Positions 9,788-19,563 are shown, counted from the first letter of the stretch. The stretch: 64,000 nucleotides of DNA from Erwinia sp. E_sp_B01_1 (GCF_036865545.1 NZ_CP142208.1:1550001-1614000), one strand, 5' to 3'. Numbers and translations: made by a program. The notes: a model not told the origin generated them from the sequence alone.

Positions 9788-9803
9788 TATAGCACAGGCT
9801 ATA
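9788..9803. promoter_or_regulatory. Candidate MntR operator
   Basis: Palindrome TATAGC-ACAG-GCTATA lies 31 bases upstream of the mntS start. It keeps the ATAGC...GCTAT core of enterobacterial MntR boxes and is well placed to repress mntS when manganese is plentiful. Confidence 0.7.
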
Positions 9804-9919
9804 TTTTGTAGCCATCGCTATTTCGCTAAAATTTGTGCTTCTTTGAGCTTCGTTTACAATGTGGCACCGAGGACTGGTGTGAGCCTTATATGCATCAGAG
9901 AATAAGAAGAGGAAGCTGA

Positions 9920-10372
9920 ATGAGTCGTCGCGCAAAAAGTGCAGTGCCTGCGCCACTGAAAGATATCGAAGAGCATGTCGAAGGCTTCCGCCAGGTACGT
10001 GAAGCCCACCGTCGCGAGCTAATCGATGACTATGTTGAGCTGATTTCCGATCTGATCCGCGAGTTTGGTGAAGCCCGTCAGGTCGATATGGCCGCCCGTC
10101 TGGGGGTCTCGCAGCCGACCGTGGCGAAGATGCTGAAAAGACTGGCCCTGGCCGGCCTGGTGGAGCAGGTTCCTTACCGTGGGGTATTTCTGACCCCGGA
10201 AGGCGAAGCCCTGGCCGAAGAGAGCCGCAAGCGGCACTACATTGTGGAAACGTTCCTGCTGGCACTGGGCATCAGCCCGGATACGGCCCGCCGTGATGCG
10301 GAAGGGTTAGAACATCATGTCAGTGATGAAACCCTGGCTATCTTCCAGCAATTTTTCGAAAGCCGTCAATAA
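9920..10372 (+). CDS. mntR: Manganese-dependent transcriptional regulator MntR
   Basis: A 150-aa DtxR-family regulator. The N-terminal winged helix-turn-helix carries [23 protein letters not shown] (about residues 53-75), and metal ligands lie in [18 protein letters not shown] and the later HHVSDE. It senses Mn(II) and controls manganese import and export genes. It is followed by ybiR after 25 bases, and the two are probably co-transcribed, as in E. coli. Divergent from mntS with the MntR-like box between them. Confidence 0.95.
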   Translation: MSRRAKSAVPAPLKDIEEHVEGFRQVREAHRRELIDDYVELISDLIREFGEARQVDMAARLGVSQPTVAKMLKRLALAGLVEQVPYRGVFLTPEGEALAEESRKRHYIVETFLLALGISPDTARRDAEGLEHHVSDETLAIFQQFFESRQ

Positions 10373-10397
10373 CCCGTTCCACTCTCAGTGAGTCTGT

Positions 10398-11537
10398 ATG
10401 GCAACGCTGCTCAGGCCTTTTCTGCACGATCGATTTTTGCATCTGTTAATTTTGCTGGGTCTGATACTGGCCGTTTTTGCCCCCTTCTCACTGCGGGAAC
10501 TTCCCGGAGCGGTGGACTGGCCGACCATCATGACCCTTTGCGGCTTGCTGATGCTGACCAAGGGAATTGAAGCCAGCGGCTATTTTGACGTGCTGGGGCG
10601 GCGGCTGGTGCAGCGTTTTCACCGGCAGCGCACGCTGGCGCTGTTTCTGGTGGCTGCCGCGGCGTTGCTCTCGACCTTTCTGACCAACGATGTAGCCCTG
10701 TTTATTCTGGTTCCGCTGACGCTGTCATTGCGTCGGTTCTCTGCGCTGCCCATCGCCCGGCTGATCATCTTTGAAGCGCTGGCCGTCAATGCCGGTTCAT
10801 TACTGACGCCTATCGGTAACCCACAAAATATTCTGATGTGGCGTCACGGTGAGGCCAGCTTTGCCGGGTTTATCTGGCAAATGCTGCCGCTGGCTACCCT
10901 ACTGGTGGGGAGCCTGCTGCTGCTGACTTTCTTCTGCTTCTCGCGCAAAAAAATTGAGCTGGTCGCCCAGCAGGATCGGCCACAGTGGCAACGTCCGTTG
11001 CTGGTGGCCAGCGTCCTTCTCTATGGCGTTTTTATTGTTTCGCTGGAGCTGGATTACGCCCTCTGGGGATTGCTGCTGGTATTTGCCGTTTTTGCGGTGA
11101 TGGCGCGGGGGATTCTGCTGAAGATTGACTGGAGCCTGCTGGCGGTATTTATCGCCATGTTTATCGACGTTTATCTGCTGACCCGGCTGCCGGTGTTGCA
11201 GACTGCTCTGCACTCTGTTTCAACCTTGTCGGGAGGAGGGCAGTATCTTCTGGCGATCGGCCTGTCGCAGGCGATCAGCAATGTCCCGGCAACCATCCTG
11301 CTACTCAGCAGCCTGCCAGCCACCACCCTGATGGCGTGGGCGGTGAATATCGGTGGCTTCGGCTTGCTGCCGGGCTCACTCGCCAACCTTATCGCTCTGC
11401 GGATGGCGAAAGATCGCAGTATCTGGTGGCATTTCCATCTCTATTCTCTGCCGATGCTGGTCTGGGCGGTTGCCGTTGGATGGGGGCTGTTTTTAGTAAT
11501 TAATGCGGCTCAGGCTCAGGGTATTCCTGGTTCGTAA
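10398..11537 (+). CDS. ybiR: YbiR family anion/ion transporter
   Basis: A 379-aa polytopic inner-membrane protein of the ArsB/NhaD-like ion transporter superfamily, slightly longer than E. coli YbiR. Family marks include FLTNDVALFILVPLTLSL (about residues 94-111) and the second-half counterpart QAISNVPATILL. The substrate of YbiR is not established. Adjacency to mntR is conserved with E. coli, which hints at a metal-related role but does not prove it. Confidence 0.9.
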   Translation: MATLLRPFLHDRFLHLLILLGLILAVFAPFSLRELPGAVDWPTIMTLCGLLMLTKGIEASGYFDVLGRRLVQRFHRQRTLALFLVAAAALLSTFLTNDVALFILVPLTLSLRRFSALPIARLIIFEALAVNAGSLLTPIGNPQNILMWRHGEASFAGFIWQMLPLATLLVGSLLLLTFFCFSRKKIELVAQQDRPQWQRPLLVASVLLYGVFIVSLELDYALWGLLLVFAVFAVMARGILLKIDWSLLAVFIAMFIDVYLLTRLPVLQTALHSVSTLSGGGQYLLAIGLSQAISNVPATILLLSSLPATTLMAWAVNIGGFGLLPGSLANLIALRMAKDRSIWWHFHLYSLPMLVWAVAVGWGLFLVINAAQAQGIPGS

Positions 11538-11631
11538 AGAAACGCTGGCATTTGTCAGTTTACGTCCTATTGTTTATAGCAGCGTGAACTTAGCGGATTC
11601 GGCCTGAGTCCGCCGTAAACTGATGAGAATT

Positions 11632-12792
11632 ATGGCTAACCAATCAAACTCTCCGTCAGATGATGACCAGCGTCATCAGGATGACAACCCGCAGCAGAAC
11701 AAAGACCAGCAGCAGGATAACGATCGGCAGCAGGATAATGACCAGCCGGAGCGCAAACGCCCCGGTAAAAAGCCGCTTATTATTCTGGCGATAGTGGTCG
11801 TCATCGCCATCATTGTTGCCCTGTGGTTCTGGTTCACTACCCGTAATATAGAAACCACCGATGATGCCTTTACCGAATCGGATGCGGTGACTATTGCGCC
11901 AAAAGCCTCAGGTTACGTTACTGAACTGCGGGTCAAAGATAACCAGCGGGTGAAGAAGGGCGATCTGCTGGTGGTTATCGATCCGCGTGATAACACTGCG
12001 CAACGCGATCAGGCCCAGGCCCAGCTTGGCCTGGCAATAGCCCAGCTCCATCAGGCGCAGGCTTCGCTGGAACTTTCCAAAGTGCAGTATCCTGCGCAAA
12101 AGGACCAGGCGCTGGCTCAGCAGGCTAAAGCCCAGGCCAATTTCCTCAATGCTCAGGAAGATGACCGGCGCCAGCGTGGCGTAGACCCGCGGGCAACCTC
12201 GCAGCGTAATATTGATGCAGCCAGCGCCCAGCTGAGAAGCGCCCGTGCCGAGCTGGAAAGCGCTAAAGCTCAGGTGGAAGTCGCTTCGCAAATCAAACTG
12301 CAGATTCGTCAGCAGGAAACCAATGTTGAGGCCCGCCAGCAGCAGGTGGAGCAGGCGCAGGCGCAGCTTAATACCGCCAGTCTGAATCTCTCCTATACCG
12401 AAGTGCGTGCGCCTTATGATGGCTTTGTCACCAAGCGTAACGTTCAGGTGGGCACCCTGGTTCAGGCAGGCACCGCGCTGTTCTCGCTGGTTTCGCCAGA
12501 TGTATGGATCACCGCTAACTTTAAAGAATCTCAGCTTGAGCGGATGAATCCGGGCGACAAAGTGGAGATCACCGTGGATGCGTGGCCGGATATGAAGCTG
12601 GAAGGCCATGTCGACAGCGTGCAGATGGGTTCCGGCTCGCGCTTTTCCACTTTCCCGTCGGAAAATGCCACCGGGAACTACGTGAAGATCGTGCAGCGTG
12701 TGCCGGTAAAAATCGTGGTGGATAAAGGGCTGGATCCGAATAAGCCGCTGCCTCTGGGTCTGTCAGTTGAACCTAAGGTGACGGTGGAATGA
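11632..12792 (+). CDS. EmrA/HlyD-type periplasmic adaptor of a tripartite pump
   Basis: A 386-aa membrane-fusion protein. A very polar N-terminus of about 45 residues rich in D, Q and N (repeats of QQDND) precedes one membrane helix (LIILAIVVVIAIIVALWFWF). Then follow the half-lipoyl motif (ETTDDAFTESDAVTIAPKASGYV), a long Ala/Gln-rich coiled-coil hairpin and the second lipoyl half (VRAPYDGFVTKRNVQVGTLV). The ATG at 11632 has a GAGA upstream; an ATG three codons earlier is possible. It overlaps the MFS gene by four bases, so the pair works as an EmrAB-like exporter. Substrate unknown. Confidence 0.9.
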   Translation: MANQSNSPSDDDQRHQDDNPQQNKDQQQDNDRQQDNDQPERKRPGKKPLIILAIVVVIAIIVALWFWFTTRNIETTDDAFTESDAVTIAPKASGYVTELRVKDNQRVKKGDLLVVIDPRDNTAQRDQAQAQLGLAIAQLHQAQASLELSKVQYPAQKDQALAQQAKAQANFLNAQEDDRRQRGVDPRATSQRNIDAASAQLRSARAELESAKAQVEVASQIKLQIRQQETNVEARQQQVEQAQAQLNTASLNLSYTEVRAPYDGFVTKRNVQVGTLVQAGTALFSLVSPDVWITANFKESQLERMNPGDKVEITVDAWPDMKLEGHVDSVQMGSGSRFSTFPSENATGNYVKIVQRVPVKIVVDKGLDPNKPLPLGLSVEPKVTVE

Positions 12793-14357
12793 GTCACAGC
12801 GAGAGCTGGAAACCGGCCAGCAATCCCTGGCTGGTCGCCATGACGGTTACGCTGGCGGTGTTCATGGAGATCCTGGACACCACTATCGTTAACGTTGCGC
12901 TGCCTCACGTTGCCGGTTCACTCTCTTCCAGCTATGACGAATCCACCTGGGTACTGACCTCGTATCTGGTTGCCAACGGCATTGTCCTGCCGATCTCTGC
13001 TTTCCTCAGCCGGTTATTTGGCCGTAAACAGTTCTTCCTGATCTGTATCGTGATGTTTACCGTCTGCTCCTTCCTGTGCGGGATCGCCACCGAGCTGTGG
13101 CAAATTATCCTGTTCAGGGTCTTACAGGGCTTTTTTGGCGGCGGGCTACAGCCGGTGCAACAATCTGTGCTGCTGGATTATTTCAAGCCGGAAGATCGCG
13201 GCAAGGCGTTTGGACTCTCCTCCATTGCGATTATCGTAGCGCCCGTGCTGGGTCCGACGCTGGGTGGCTGGATCACCGATAATTATAGTTGGCGCTGGGT
13301 CTTCTTCATTAATATTCCCGTGGGAATTTTCAGCGTGATGGCGATCTACCAGCTGCTGGAAGATCCGCCGTGGGAGCGCAAGTGGGCCAAAGGCAAGCTG
13401 ACGATCGACTATATCGGCATCAGCCTGATTACTCTCGGGCTGGGGTGTTTGCAGGTAATGCTGGATCGCGGTGAGGATGACGACTGGTTCAGCTCCAGCT
13501 TTATTGTGACCTTTGCCATTCTGACGATTATCGGGCTGGTGGGGGCGGTTTACTGGCTGCTCTATGCTAAAAAGCCGGTGGTCGATCTGCATGTGCTCAA
13601 GGATAAAAACTTTGCCGTCGCCAGTATCTTGATGGCGGGCATGGCAGCAATCCTCTATGGCAGTTCGGTGGTGATCCCGCAGCTTGCCCAGCAGGATTTA
13701 GGCTATACCGCCACCTGGTCGGGGCTGGTGCTCTCGCCCGGTGCCGTACTGATCGTGCTGTCGATCCCGCTGGTGCTGAAATTGATGCCCATTATTCAGA
13801 CGCGCTGGATCATCGCCTTTGGCTTTACCTGCCTGTTTGTCTCGTTTATCTATTCCGCCACCTTAACGCCGGATGTGGATTTCACCACGCTGGTGCTGAT
13901 GCGTAGCGCGCAGACCATCGGGCTGGGCTTCCTGTTTGTACCGCTGACCACCATAGCTTTCGTGACCATTCCGCAACGGCTTAATGCCGATGCCGCAGCG
14001 CTGTTTACCATGTGCCGTAACGTGGCGGGGTCGGTAGGCATTTCGCTCTCCACGGCGATGATCACCGAACGGCAACAGGTGCACAGTGCCAGCATGGTGC
14101 ACAACATGTCGCCGCTAAACGAGCCCTTCAACCTGACCGTTGAACGCTGGGCGCAGGGGGTGAGAGATTTCACCACGGCGGTAGGCGACCCGGTCACTAT
14201 AGCTACCGGGCAACTCTATAAAGAGATGATTGCTCAGGCGCGTATTCTGGCCTATGTCGATGTCTTTATGGGCCTGAGTATTGTGGCGCTGATCCTTATT
14301 CCTTTTTGTTTACTGCTCTCGCCGATCAAAAGCGAAGGCAGTGCTGGAGCACACTGA
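12789..14357 (+). CDS. EmrB/QacA family DHA2 drug:H+ antiporter
   Basis: A 522-aa major facilitator with about 14 membrane segments. Motif LDTTIVNVALPHVAGSL (residues 22-38), the loop motif RLFGRKQFF and GPTLGGWITDNYSWRWVFFINIPVG in helix 5 identify the DHA2 drug exporter family. It is coupled to the preceding adaptor (ATGA overlap) and to the following outer-membrane channel (TGATG overlap), forming a complete three-gene pump. Related to E. coli EmrB, but the E. coli operon is elsewhere and lacks a linked channel. Confidence 0.93.
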   Translation: MSHSESWKPASNPWLVAMTVTLAVFMEILDTTIVNVALPHVAGSLSSSYDESTWVLTSYLVANGIVLPISAFLSRLFGRKQFFLICIVMFTVCSFLCGIATELWQIILFRVLQGFFGGGLQPVQQSVLLDYFKPEDRGKAFGLSSIAIIVAPVLGPTLGGWITDNYSWRWVFFINIPVGIFSVMAIYQLLEDPPWERKWAKGKLTIDYIGISLITLGLGCLQVMLDRGEDDDWFSSSFIVTFAILTIIGLVGAVYWLLYAKKPVVDLHVLKDKNFAVASILMAGMAAILYGSSVVIPQLAQQDLGYTATWSGLVLSPGAVLIVLSIPLVLKLMPIIQTRWIIAFGFTCLFVSFIYSATLTPDVDFTTLVLMRSAQTIGLGFLFVPLTTIAFVTIPQRLNADAAALFTMCRNVAGSVGISLSTAMITERQQVHSASMVHNMSPLNEPFNLTVERWAQGVRDFTTAVGDPVTIATGQLYKEMIAQARILAYVDVFMGLSIVALILIPFCLLLSPIKSEGSAGAH

Positions 14358-15901
14358 TGTTCGTTTATCCCCAATTTATGCGTTCCCGGCTCAGCGTGTT
14401 GATGGCCACCCTGGCGCTGTCCGCCTGTTCCGTGGGGCCTGATTATCATGCGCCGCAACCGGTCACACCGGGCTCATTTAACAGCATCAGGTCCGACAGT
14501 GGATCCAATCCGCAGGCCACAGTGACCAATCCCAACTGGTGGAAGTCCTTTAACGATCCGCAGTTAAACAGCCTGATCGACCGGGCAATTGCCGGAAACC
14601 TGAGCCTACAGCAGGCGGTGTTGCGCATTGCCGGATCGCGTCAGCAGCTGAATCAGGCGCGTGGCGCGTGGTTCCCTTCGGTCAACGGCAAGCTCTCCGC
14701 CCAGCGTCAGCAGTTGGGGATCAAAGGCGAGCTGGAATCCAACGGCGTCTATAACCAGGCTGACCCGGAAATCAGCTCGGCGCTGAACGGCCTGACTCAG
14801 CCCGTGGCGCTCTATCAGGGCAGCTTTGATGCCTCCTGGGAGCTGGATTTATGGGGCAAAGTGCGTCGTCAGGTTGAAATGGCGGATGCGCAACAGCAGG
14901 AATCGGTTGAGAGCCGCAACGATGCGCTGGTGTCGCTTGAGGCGGAAGTGGCGCGGACTTACCTGCAACTTCGTGGCGCGCAGTCCGTAAGCCGGACGCT
15001 GCAAACGCAGATTGAGGTCGCTCAGCAGACCGTGGAGCTGACCCAGAGTCAGCAGCGTAACGGGCTGGCACCGCAGATGGACGTGGAAAACGCCCGGGCG
15101 CAACTCAGCTCGCTTCGCGCGCAACTGCCACAGTATCAGTCACAAATTCACCAGGCGCTGAATGGTCTGGCCGTGCTGGTCGGCAAGCCGCCAGGCGCGC
15201 TGGATGCCGAGTTGTTGACTGAAAAAGCGTTGCCGCCGTTGCCAAAAGTGGTGCCGGTTGGATTACCTTCCACCCTCGCCAGACGCCGGCCAGATGTGCG
15301 TCAGGCAGAGGCCCAGCTTCATGCCGCTACAGCCAGCATTGGCGTGTCGGTGGCGCAGTTGTTCCCGGATTTGTCACTGACCGGCCAGTTCGGTATGCGC
15401 AATACCGATACCAGCTACCTGGATAACTGGAGCAGCCACTTTTACAGCTTCGGCCCGTCGGTATCGATCCCGATTTTCCAGGGCGGACGACTGGTCTCCA
15501 GCGTCAAGCTGGCGAGGGCAGAACAGGCCAGTGCTGCCCTTGGCTATCGTCAGACCGTTTTAACGGCGCTGCAGGATGTGGAGAATGCGCTGGTCAGCTA
15601 CCGTACCGATCAACAGCAGGTGGAGGGACTTGACCAGACCGTGGAGGCGTTACAGAACACCTTTGATCTGGCTAATGACAGCTATGGCAAAGGGCTCTCC
15701 TCGTTTATTGACGCGCTGGATGCCCAGCGTCAGCTTGCTCAGGCGAAGCAGCAGGCCGCTCAGGCAAGAGTGCAAAGCAGTCTGGATCTGGTGGCACTCT
15801 ACAAAGCGCTGGGTGGCGGCTGGGAGCTGTATCAGAACGTGAAAATGCCGGACTATCCGGTATTTGGCCCGGCAGAAGGGGTCAATAAGCCGGTCAACTG
15901 A
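14357..15901 (+). CDS. Outer-membrane efflux lipoprotein, NodT/OprM family
   Basis: A 514-aa TolC-like channel. Signal peptide with lipobox LSAC (C24 from the start at 14357), then VGPDYHAPQPV typical of the NodT family. Two outer-membrane-efflux repeats follow, with the landmarks FDASWELDLWGKVRR and TLARRRPDVRQAEAQL. The chosen start overlaps the MFS stop as TGATG; an internal ATG at 14378 would also leave a usable leader. With the two preceding genes it makes a dedicated tripartite exporter across both membranes. Confidence 0.93.
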   Translation: MFVYPQFMRSRLSVLMATLALSACSVGPDYHAPQPVTPGSFNSIRSDSGSNPQATVTNPNWWKSFNDPQLNSLIDRAIAGNLSLQQAVLRIAGSRQQLNQARGAWFPSVNGKLSAQRQQLGIKGELESNGVYNQADPEISSALNGLTQPVALYQGSFDASWELDLWGKVRRQVEMADAQQQESVESRNDALVSLEAEVARTYLQLRGAQSVSRTLQTQIEVAQQTVELTQSQQRNGLAPQMDVENARAQLSSLRAQLPQYQSQIHQALNGLAVLVGKPPGALDAELLTEKALPPLPKVVPVGLPSTLARRRPDVRQAEAQLHAATASIGVSVAQLFPDLSLTGQFGMRNTDTSYLDNWSSHFYSFGPSVSIPIFQGGRLVSSVKLARAEQASAALGYRQTVLTALQDVENALVSYRTDQQQVEGLDQTVEALQNTFDLANDSYGKGLSSFIDALDAQRQLAQAKQQAAQARVQSSLDLVALYKALGGGWELYQNVKMPDYPVFGPAEGVNKPVN

Positions 15902-16323
15902 CCGGTGTGGCAGTAGCCTTTGCGCTTTTAACCCGCGGCTGTGACGGAGAGGGATTCCGTTTCACAGCCTGCGTAGCTGGCAATGCCCGGCAGATAAACT
16001 CACTCTCCTGAGCGATCGACTAGCTTTCCGTAACAGAAATAGCAAAAAAAAACGAAATGAAATTTTTATTTTTAACTGCATAAAATTCAGCCAATCTGCT
16101 TTTCGACACGCCTTGCCCTTTTAAACAACCATTTCAATCCACTAATGCGCCACGGGTCACATTCTTCCCGCCGCAACGCGCGCCATGTCTCAAAATTAAA
16201 TTTCATATTTAATGAAAATGAAAAAAATAAACTAAATTGTCAGTTGCACGGGAGCGTCGCTGTTGCAGGGCATTTCCCGGCTGAACCTTTTCTGTCAGGT
16301 ATGATTATGGGGTCAAAAAGATC
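15902..16323. other. Intergenic region upstream of sugar porter
   Basis: About 420 bases. The first third has GC-rich sequence just past the pump operon; the rest is AT-rich. It must carry the sugar-porter promoter. The dyad at 16201-16217 is the only structured site I can point to. No gene seen. Confidence 0.5.
16201..16217. promoter_or_regulatory. Operator-like dyad upstream of the sugar porter
   Basis: TTTCAT-ATTTA-ATGAAA, a six-base inverted repeat with a five-base centre, about 105 bases before the porter start. The shape fits a dimeric repressor site, but the cognate regulator is not in the window. Confidence 0.35.
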
Positions 16324-17811
16324 ATGGCAAAAGAACAGTATCTCACTCCCAGCAGGGCCTCTGGCCCTAACAGCGAAACCCGTACCGAACCTTTTGTAAA
16401 AATTATCGCTATCGTTGCCACGCTGGGTGGCCTGTTATTTGGATACGATACCGGCGTTATCTCTGGTGCCCTGCTGTTTATGGGCGACGAACTTCATCTC
16501 ACGCCGTTTACCACCGGTCTTGTCACCAGCTCCCTGCTGTTTGGTGCCGCATTTGGCGCGCTGTTCTCTGGTCACTTTGCCGCTGCAGCCGGGCGTAAGA
16601 AAATCATCATTATCCTTGCCGTGCTGTTTGCCACAGGCGCACTGGGAACCGCACTGGCACCGGATGTGCACTGGATGATTTTCTTCCGCCTGGTTCTGGG
16701 CGTGGCCGTAGGGGGAGCCTCGGCTACGGTACCGGTCTATATTGCCGAAATCGCACCTGCCAACAAGCGCGGGCAGTTGGTGACGCTGCAGGAATTAATG
16801 ATTGTCTCCGGTCAGATGCTGGCCTATATCTCCAATGCCGGTTTTAATGCGGCCTGGGGCGGCGAAACCACCTGGCGCTGGATGTTAGCCGTCGCCACCA
16901 TTCCTGCCGTGGCCCTGTGGTTTGGGATGATGTTCATGCCTGACACCCCACGCTGGTACGCGATGAAAGGTCGCCTGGCAGAGGCGCGTAAAGTCCTGGA
17001 ACGCACCCGCGCCAAAGCCGATGTGGAGTGGGAGCTGGCCGAGATTGAAGAAACGCTCTGTGAAGATGAAAACAAAGCGAAGCCAGGACTGCGTGAACTC
17101 CGGAAACCCTGGTTATTTAAACTGTTCCTGATTGGTGTGGGGATTGCTGTTATTCAGCAACTGTCGGGCGTGAACACCATTATGTATTATGCGCCGACCA
17201 TGCTGAAAGCGGTGGGGATGAGTACCGACTCAGCCTTGTTCGCCACCATTGCCAATGGCGCTATCTCCGTGTTGATGACATTTGTCGGCATCTGGCTGCT
17301 GGGGAAAATAGGTCGCCGCACCATGACGATGATTGGGCAGTTTGGCTGTACCGCCTGTCTGCTGTTTATCGGTGCCGTCAGCTATTTTATGCCTGAAACC
17401 ATCAATGGCGAAGTTGACGTGTTCCGGGGCTATATGGTGCTGCTGGGTATGCTGATGTTCCTCAGCTTCCAGCAGGGGGCGCTATCACCGGTTACCTGGC
17501 TGTTGCTCTCTGAGATCTTCCCGACCCGTCTGCGCGGCATCTTTATGGGCGGCGCAGTCTTTGCGATGTGGATCGCCAACTTCCTTATCTCTCTGGCCTT
17601 TCCGGTCCTGCTTTCAAGCGTGGGCCTGGCGGGTGCCTTCTTTGTCTTCGCCTTTATCGGCCTGTTCGGCGCTGCGTTTGTGATTAAATGCGTCCCTGAA
17701 ACCCGTAACCGCAGTCTGGAACAGATTGAGCATTACCTGCATGACTGGCTGAATGATGAGGTGGAAACGCGTCCGGTGCCGGCTCCGAAACGTGAAGCAG
17801 AAAGCCACTGA
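16324..17811 (+). CDS. MFS sugar porter (sugar:H+ symporter, inositol/galactose type)
   Basis: A 495-aa 12-helix transporter of the sugar porter family. Signatures: GGLLFGYDTGVISGALLF (helix 1), the helix 2-3 loop AAAAGRKK, PVYIAEIAPANKRGQLVTLQEL (helix 5), PDTPRW, QQLSGVNTIMYYAPTM (helix 7) and the C-terminal PETRNRSLEQIE. It resembles both GalP and IolT-type myo-inositol carriers; the substrate is not decided by sequence alone. It has a Walker-free, purely membrane layout and stands alone, with its own terminator, between the pump operon and ybiT. Confidence 0.88.
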   Translation: MAKEQYLTPSRASGPNSETRTEPFVKIIAIVATLGGLLFGYDTGVISGALLFMGDELHLTPFTTGLVTSSLLFGAAFGALFSGHFAAAAGRKKIIIILAVLFATGALGTALAPDVHWMIFFRLVLGVAVGGASATVPVYIAEIAPANKRGQLVTLQELMIVSGQMLAYISNAGFNAAWGGETTWRWMLAVATIPAVALWFGMMFMPDTPRWYAMKGRLAEARKVLERTRAKADVEWELAEIEETLCEDENKAKPGLRELRKPWLFKLFLIGVGIAVIQQLSGVNTIMYYAPTMLKAVGMSTDSALFATIANGAISVLMTFVGIWLLGKIGRRTMTMIGQFGCTACLLFIGAVSYFMPETINGEVDVFRGYMVLLGMLMFLSFQQGALSPVTWLLLSEIFPTRLRGIFMGGAVFAMWIANFLISLAFPVLLSSVGLAGAFFVFAFIGLFGAAFVIKCVPETRNRSLEQIEHYLHDWLNDEVETRPVPAPKREAESH

Positions 17812-17832
17812 CGGAAAGTAAAAGCAGTAGCT

Positions 17833-17864
17833 GGGGTGGCGGTGTATTCGCCGCCCCTTTTTTT
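17833..17864 (+). terminator. Intrinsic terminator of the sugar porter gene
   Basis: GGGGTGGCG and CGCCGCCCC form an interrupted stem with a short loop, followed by seven Ts. It lies just past the porter stop and before ybiT. Confidence 0.88.
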
Positions 17865-17917
17865 GGCATAATGCGCGCTGATTCACATTCCTCACATCGC
17901 AAACGAAAGGCAATCCT

Positions 17918-19510
17918 GTGCTAGTTTCCAGCAACGTCACCATGCAGTTTGGCAGTAAGCCGCTGTTCGAAAACATCTCTGTCAAATTTGGCGGCGGCAA
18001 CCGCTATGGCCTGATCGGTGCCAACGGCAGCGGCAAGTCCACCTTTATGAAAATTCTGGGTGGGGATTTAGTTCCTTCTGCCGGTAACGTGGCGTTGGAT
18101 CCCAACGAACGTATCGGTAAGCTGCGCCAGGATCAGTTCGCCTTTGAAGCGTTCAGCGTGCTGGACACGGTGATCATGGGCCACGGCGAGCTGTGGGAAG
18201 TGAAAGAAGAGCGTGACCGCATCTATGCGCTGCCAGAGATGAGCGAAGAAGACGGTTACAAAGTGGCCGATCTCGAAGTCACTTACGGCGAGATGGACGG
18301 TTACACCGCTGAAGCCCGTGCAGGCGAACTGCTGTTAGGCGTGGGTATTCCGCTGGAACAGCATTACGGCCCGATGAGCGAAGTGGCACCGGGCTGGAAG
18401 CTGCGTGTGCTGCTGGCGCAGGCGCTGTTCTCAAACCCGGAAATCCTGCTGCTCGATGAACCGACGAACAACCTGGACATCGATACCATTCGCTGGCTGG
18501 AGCAGGTGCTGAACGAACGTAACAGCACCATGATCATCATTTCGCACGACCGTCACTTCCTGAACATGGTCTGCACCCATATGGCTGACCTGGATTACGG
18601 CGAGCTGCGCGTATTCCCTGGCAACTACGATGAGTATATGACGGCGGCGACCCAGTCACGTGAGCGTCTGCTCTCTGATAACGCCAAGAAAAAAGCGCAA
18701 ATCAACGAACTGCAGTCGTTTGTCAGCCGCTTCAGCGCGAACGCCTCCAAGTCCCGTCAGGCAACATCCCGTGCCAAGCAGATCGACAAAATCAAGCTGG
18801 AAGAAGTTAAAGCTTCCAGCCGTCAGAACCCGTTTATCCGCTTCGATCAGGACAAGAAACTGTTCCGTAACGCCCTGCAGCTTGAATCCCTGACTAAAGG
18901 TTTCGATCAGGGTCCACTGTTTAAGAACGTGAATCTGCTGCTGGAAGTGGGTGAAAAGCTGGCGATCATCGGTCCGAACGGTATCGGTAAAACCACGCTG
19001 CTGAAAACGCTGGTGGGTGAACTGCAGCCGGATAACGGTGAAGTGAAATGGTCTGAGAATGCCCGTATTGGTTACTACGCGCAGGATCACGCCCATGACT
19101 TTGCTAACGACCTGAACGTTTTCGACTGGATGAGCCAGTGGAAACAGGAAGGCGACGACGAGCAGGTTATCCGCGGTATTCTGGGTCGTCTGCTGTTCAG
19201 CCAGGATGACATCAAAAAGCCGGCTAAGGTGCTCTCCGGTGGTGAGAAAGGCCGTATGCTGTTCGGTAAGCTGATGCTGCAAAAGCCTAACGTGCTGATC
19301 ATGGATGAACCAACCAACCACCTGGATATGGAATCCATCGAAGCGATCAACATGGCGCTGGAGATGTACGAAGGCACGCTGGTGTTTGTTTCTCACGACC
19401 GTGAATTCGTCAGCTCGCTGGCTACCCGCGTGATTGAAATGACCCCAGGCAAGTTCAAAGACTTCACCGGCAACTACGAAGACTACCTGCGTAGCCAGGG
19501 CATTAACTGA
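17918..19510 (+). CDS. ybiT: ABC-F family ATPase YbiT
   Basis: A 530-aa soluble protein with two ABC domains and no membrane segments, the hallmark of the translational ABC-F family. Walker A motifs are GANGSGKST (about residues 36-44) and GPNGIGKTT (about 351-359). The Walker B motifs are [11 protein letters not shown] and [12 protein letters not shown] charged linker rich in K and R joins the domains. Length equals E. coli YbiT. ABC-F proteins act at the ribosomal E site; the exact role of YbiT is still open. The start is a GTG. Confidence 0.95.
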   Translation: MLVSSNVTMQFGSKPLFENISVKFGGGNRYGLIGANGSGKSTFMKILGGDLVPSAGNVALDPNERIGKLRQDQFAFEAFSVLDTVIMGHGELWEVKEERDRIYALPEMSEEDGYKVADLEVTYGEMDGYTAEARAGELLLGVGIPLEQHYGPMSEVAPGWKLRVLLAQALFSNPEILLLDEPTNNLDIDTIRWLEQVLNERNSTMIIISHDRHFLNMVCTHMADLDYGELRVFPGNYDEYMTAATQSRERLLSDNAKKKAQINELQSFVSRFSANASKSRQATSRAKQIDKIKLEEVKASSRQNPFIRFDQDKKLFRNALQLESLTKGFDQGPLFKNVNLLLEVGEKLAIIGPNGIGKTTLLKTLVGELQPDNGEVKWSENARIGYYAQDHAHDFANDLNVFDWMSQWKQEGDDEQVIRGILGRLLFSQDDIKKPAKVLSGGEKGRMLFGKLMLQKPNVLIMDEPTNHLDMESIEAINMALEMYEGTLVFVSHDREFVSSLATRVIEMTPGKFKDFTGNYEDYLRSQGIN

Positions 19511-19537
19511 TTCTGTTGTTGCACTGATTGCCACAAG

Positions 19538-19563
19538 AGGGGATCGCCAGATCCCCTTTTTTT
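19538..19563 (+). terminator. Intrinsic terminator of ybiT
   Basis: AGGGGATC-GCCA-GATCCCCT followed by seven Ts, about 28 bases beyond the ybiT stop. Confidence 0.92.

Noticed and set aside
9776..9919. 160-aa minus-strand open frame overlapping mntR
   Set aside because: The stretch that overlaps mntR is out of frame with any known family; mntR and mntS explain the locus.
11908..12609. 233-aa open frame antisense to the EmrA-like gene
   Set aside because: Leucine-rich shadow of the Gln/Ala-rich coiled coil on the coding strand; no ribosome-binding site.
18656..19534. 292-aa open frame antisense to ybiT
   Set aside because: Shadow of the highly biased ybiT codons; composition is not protein-like.
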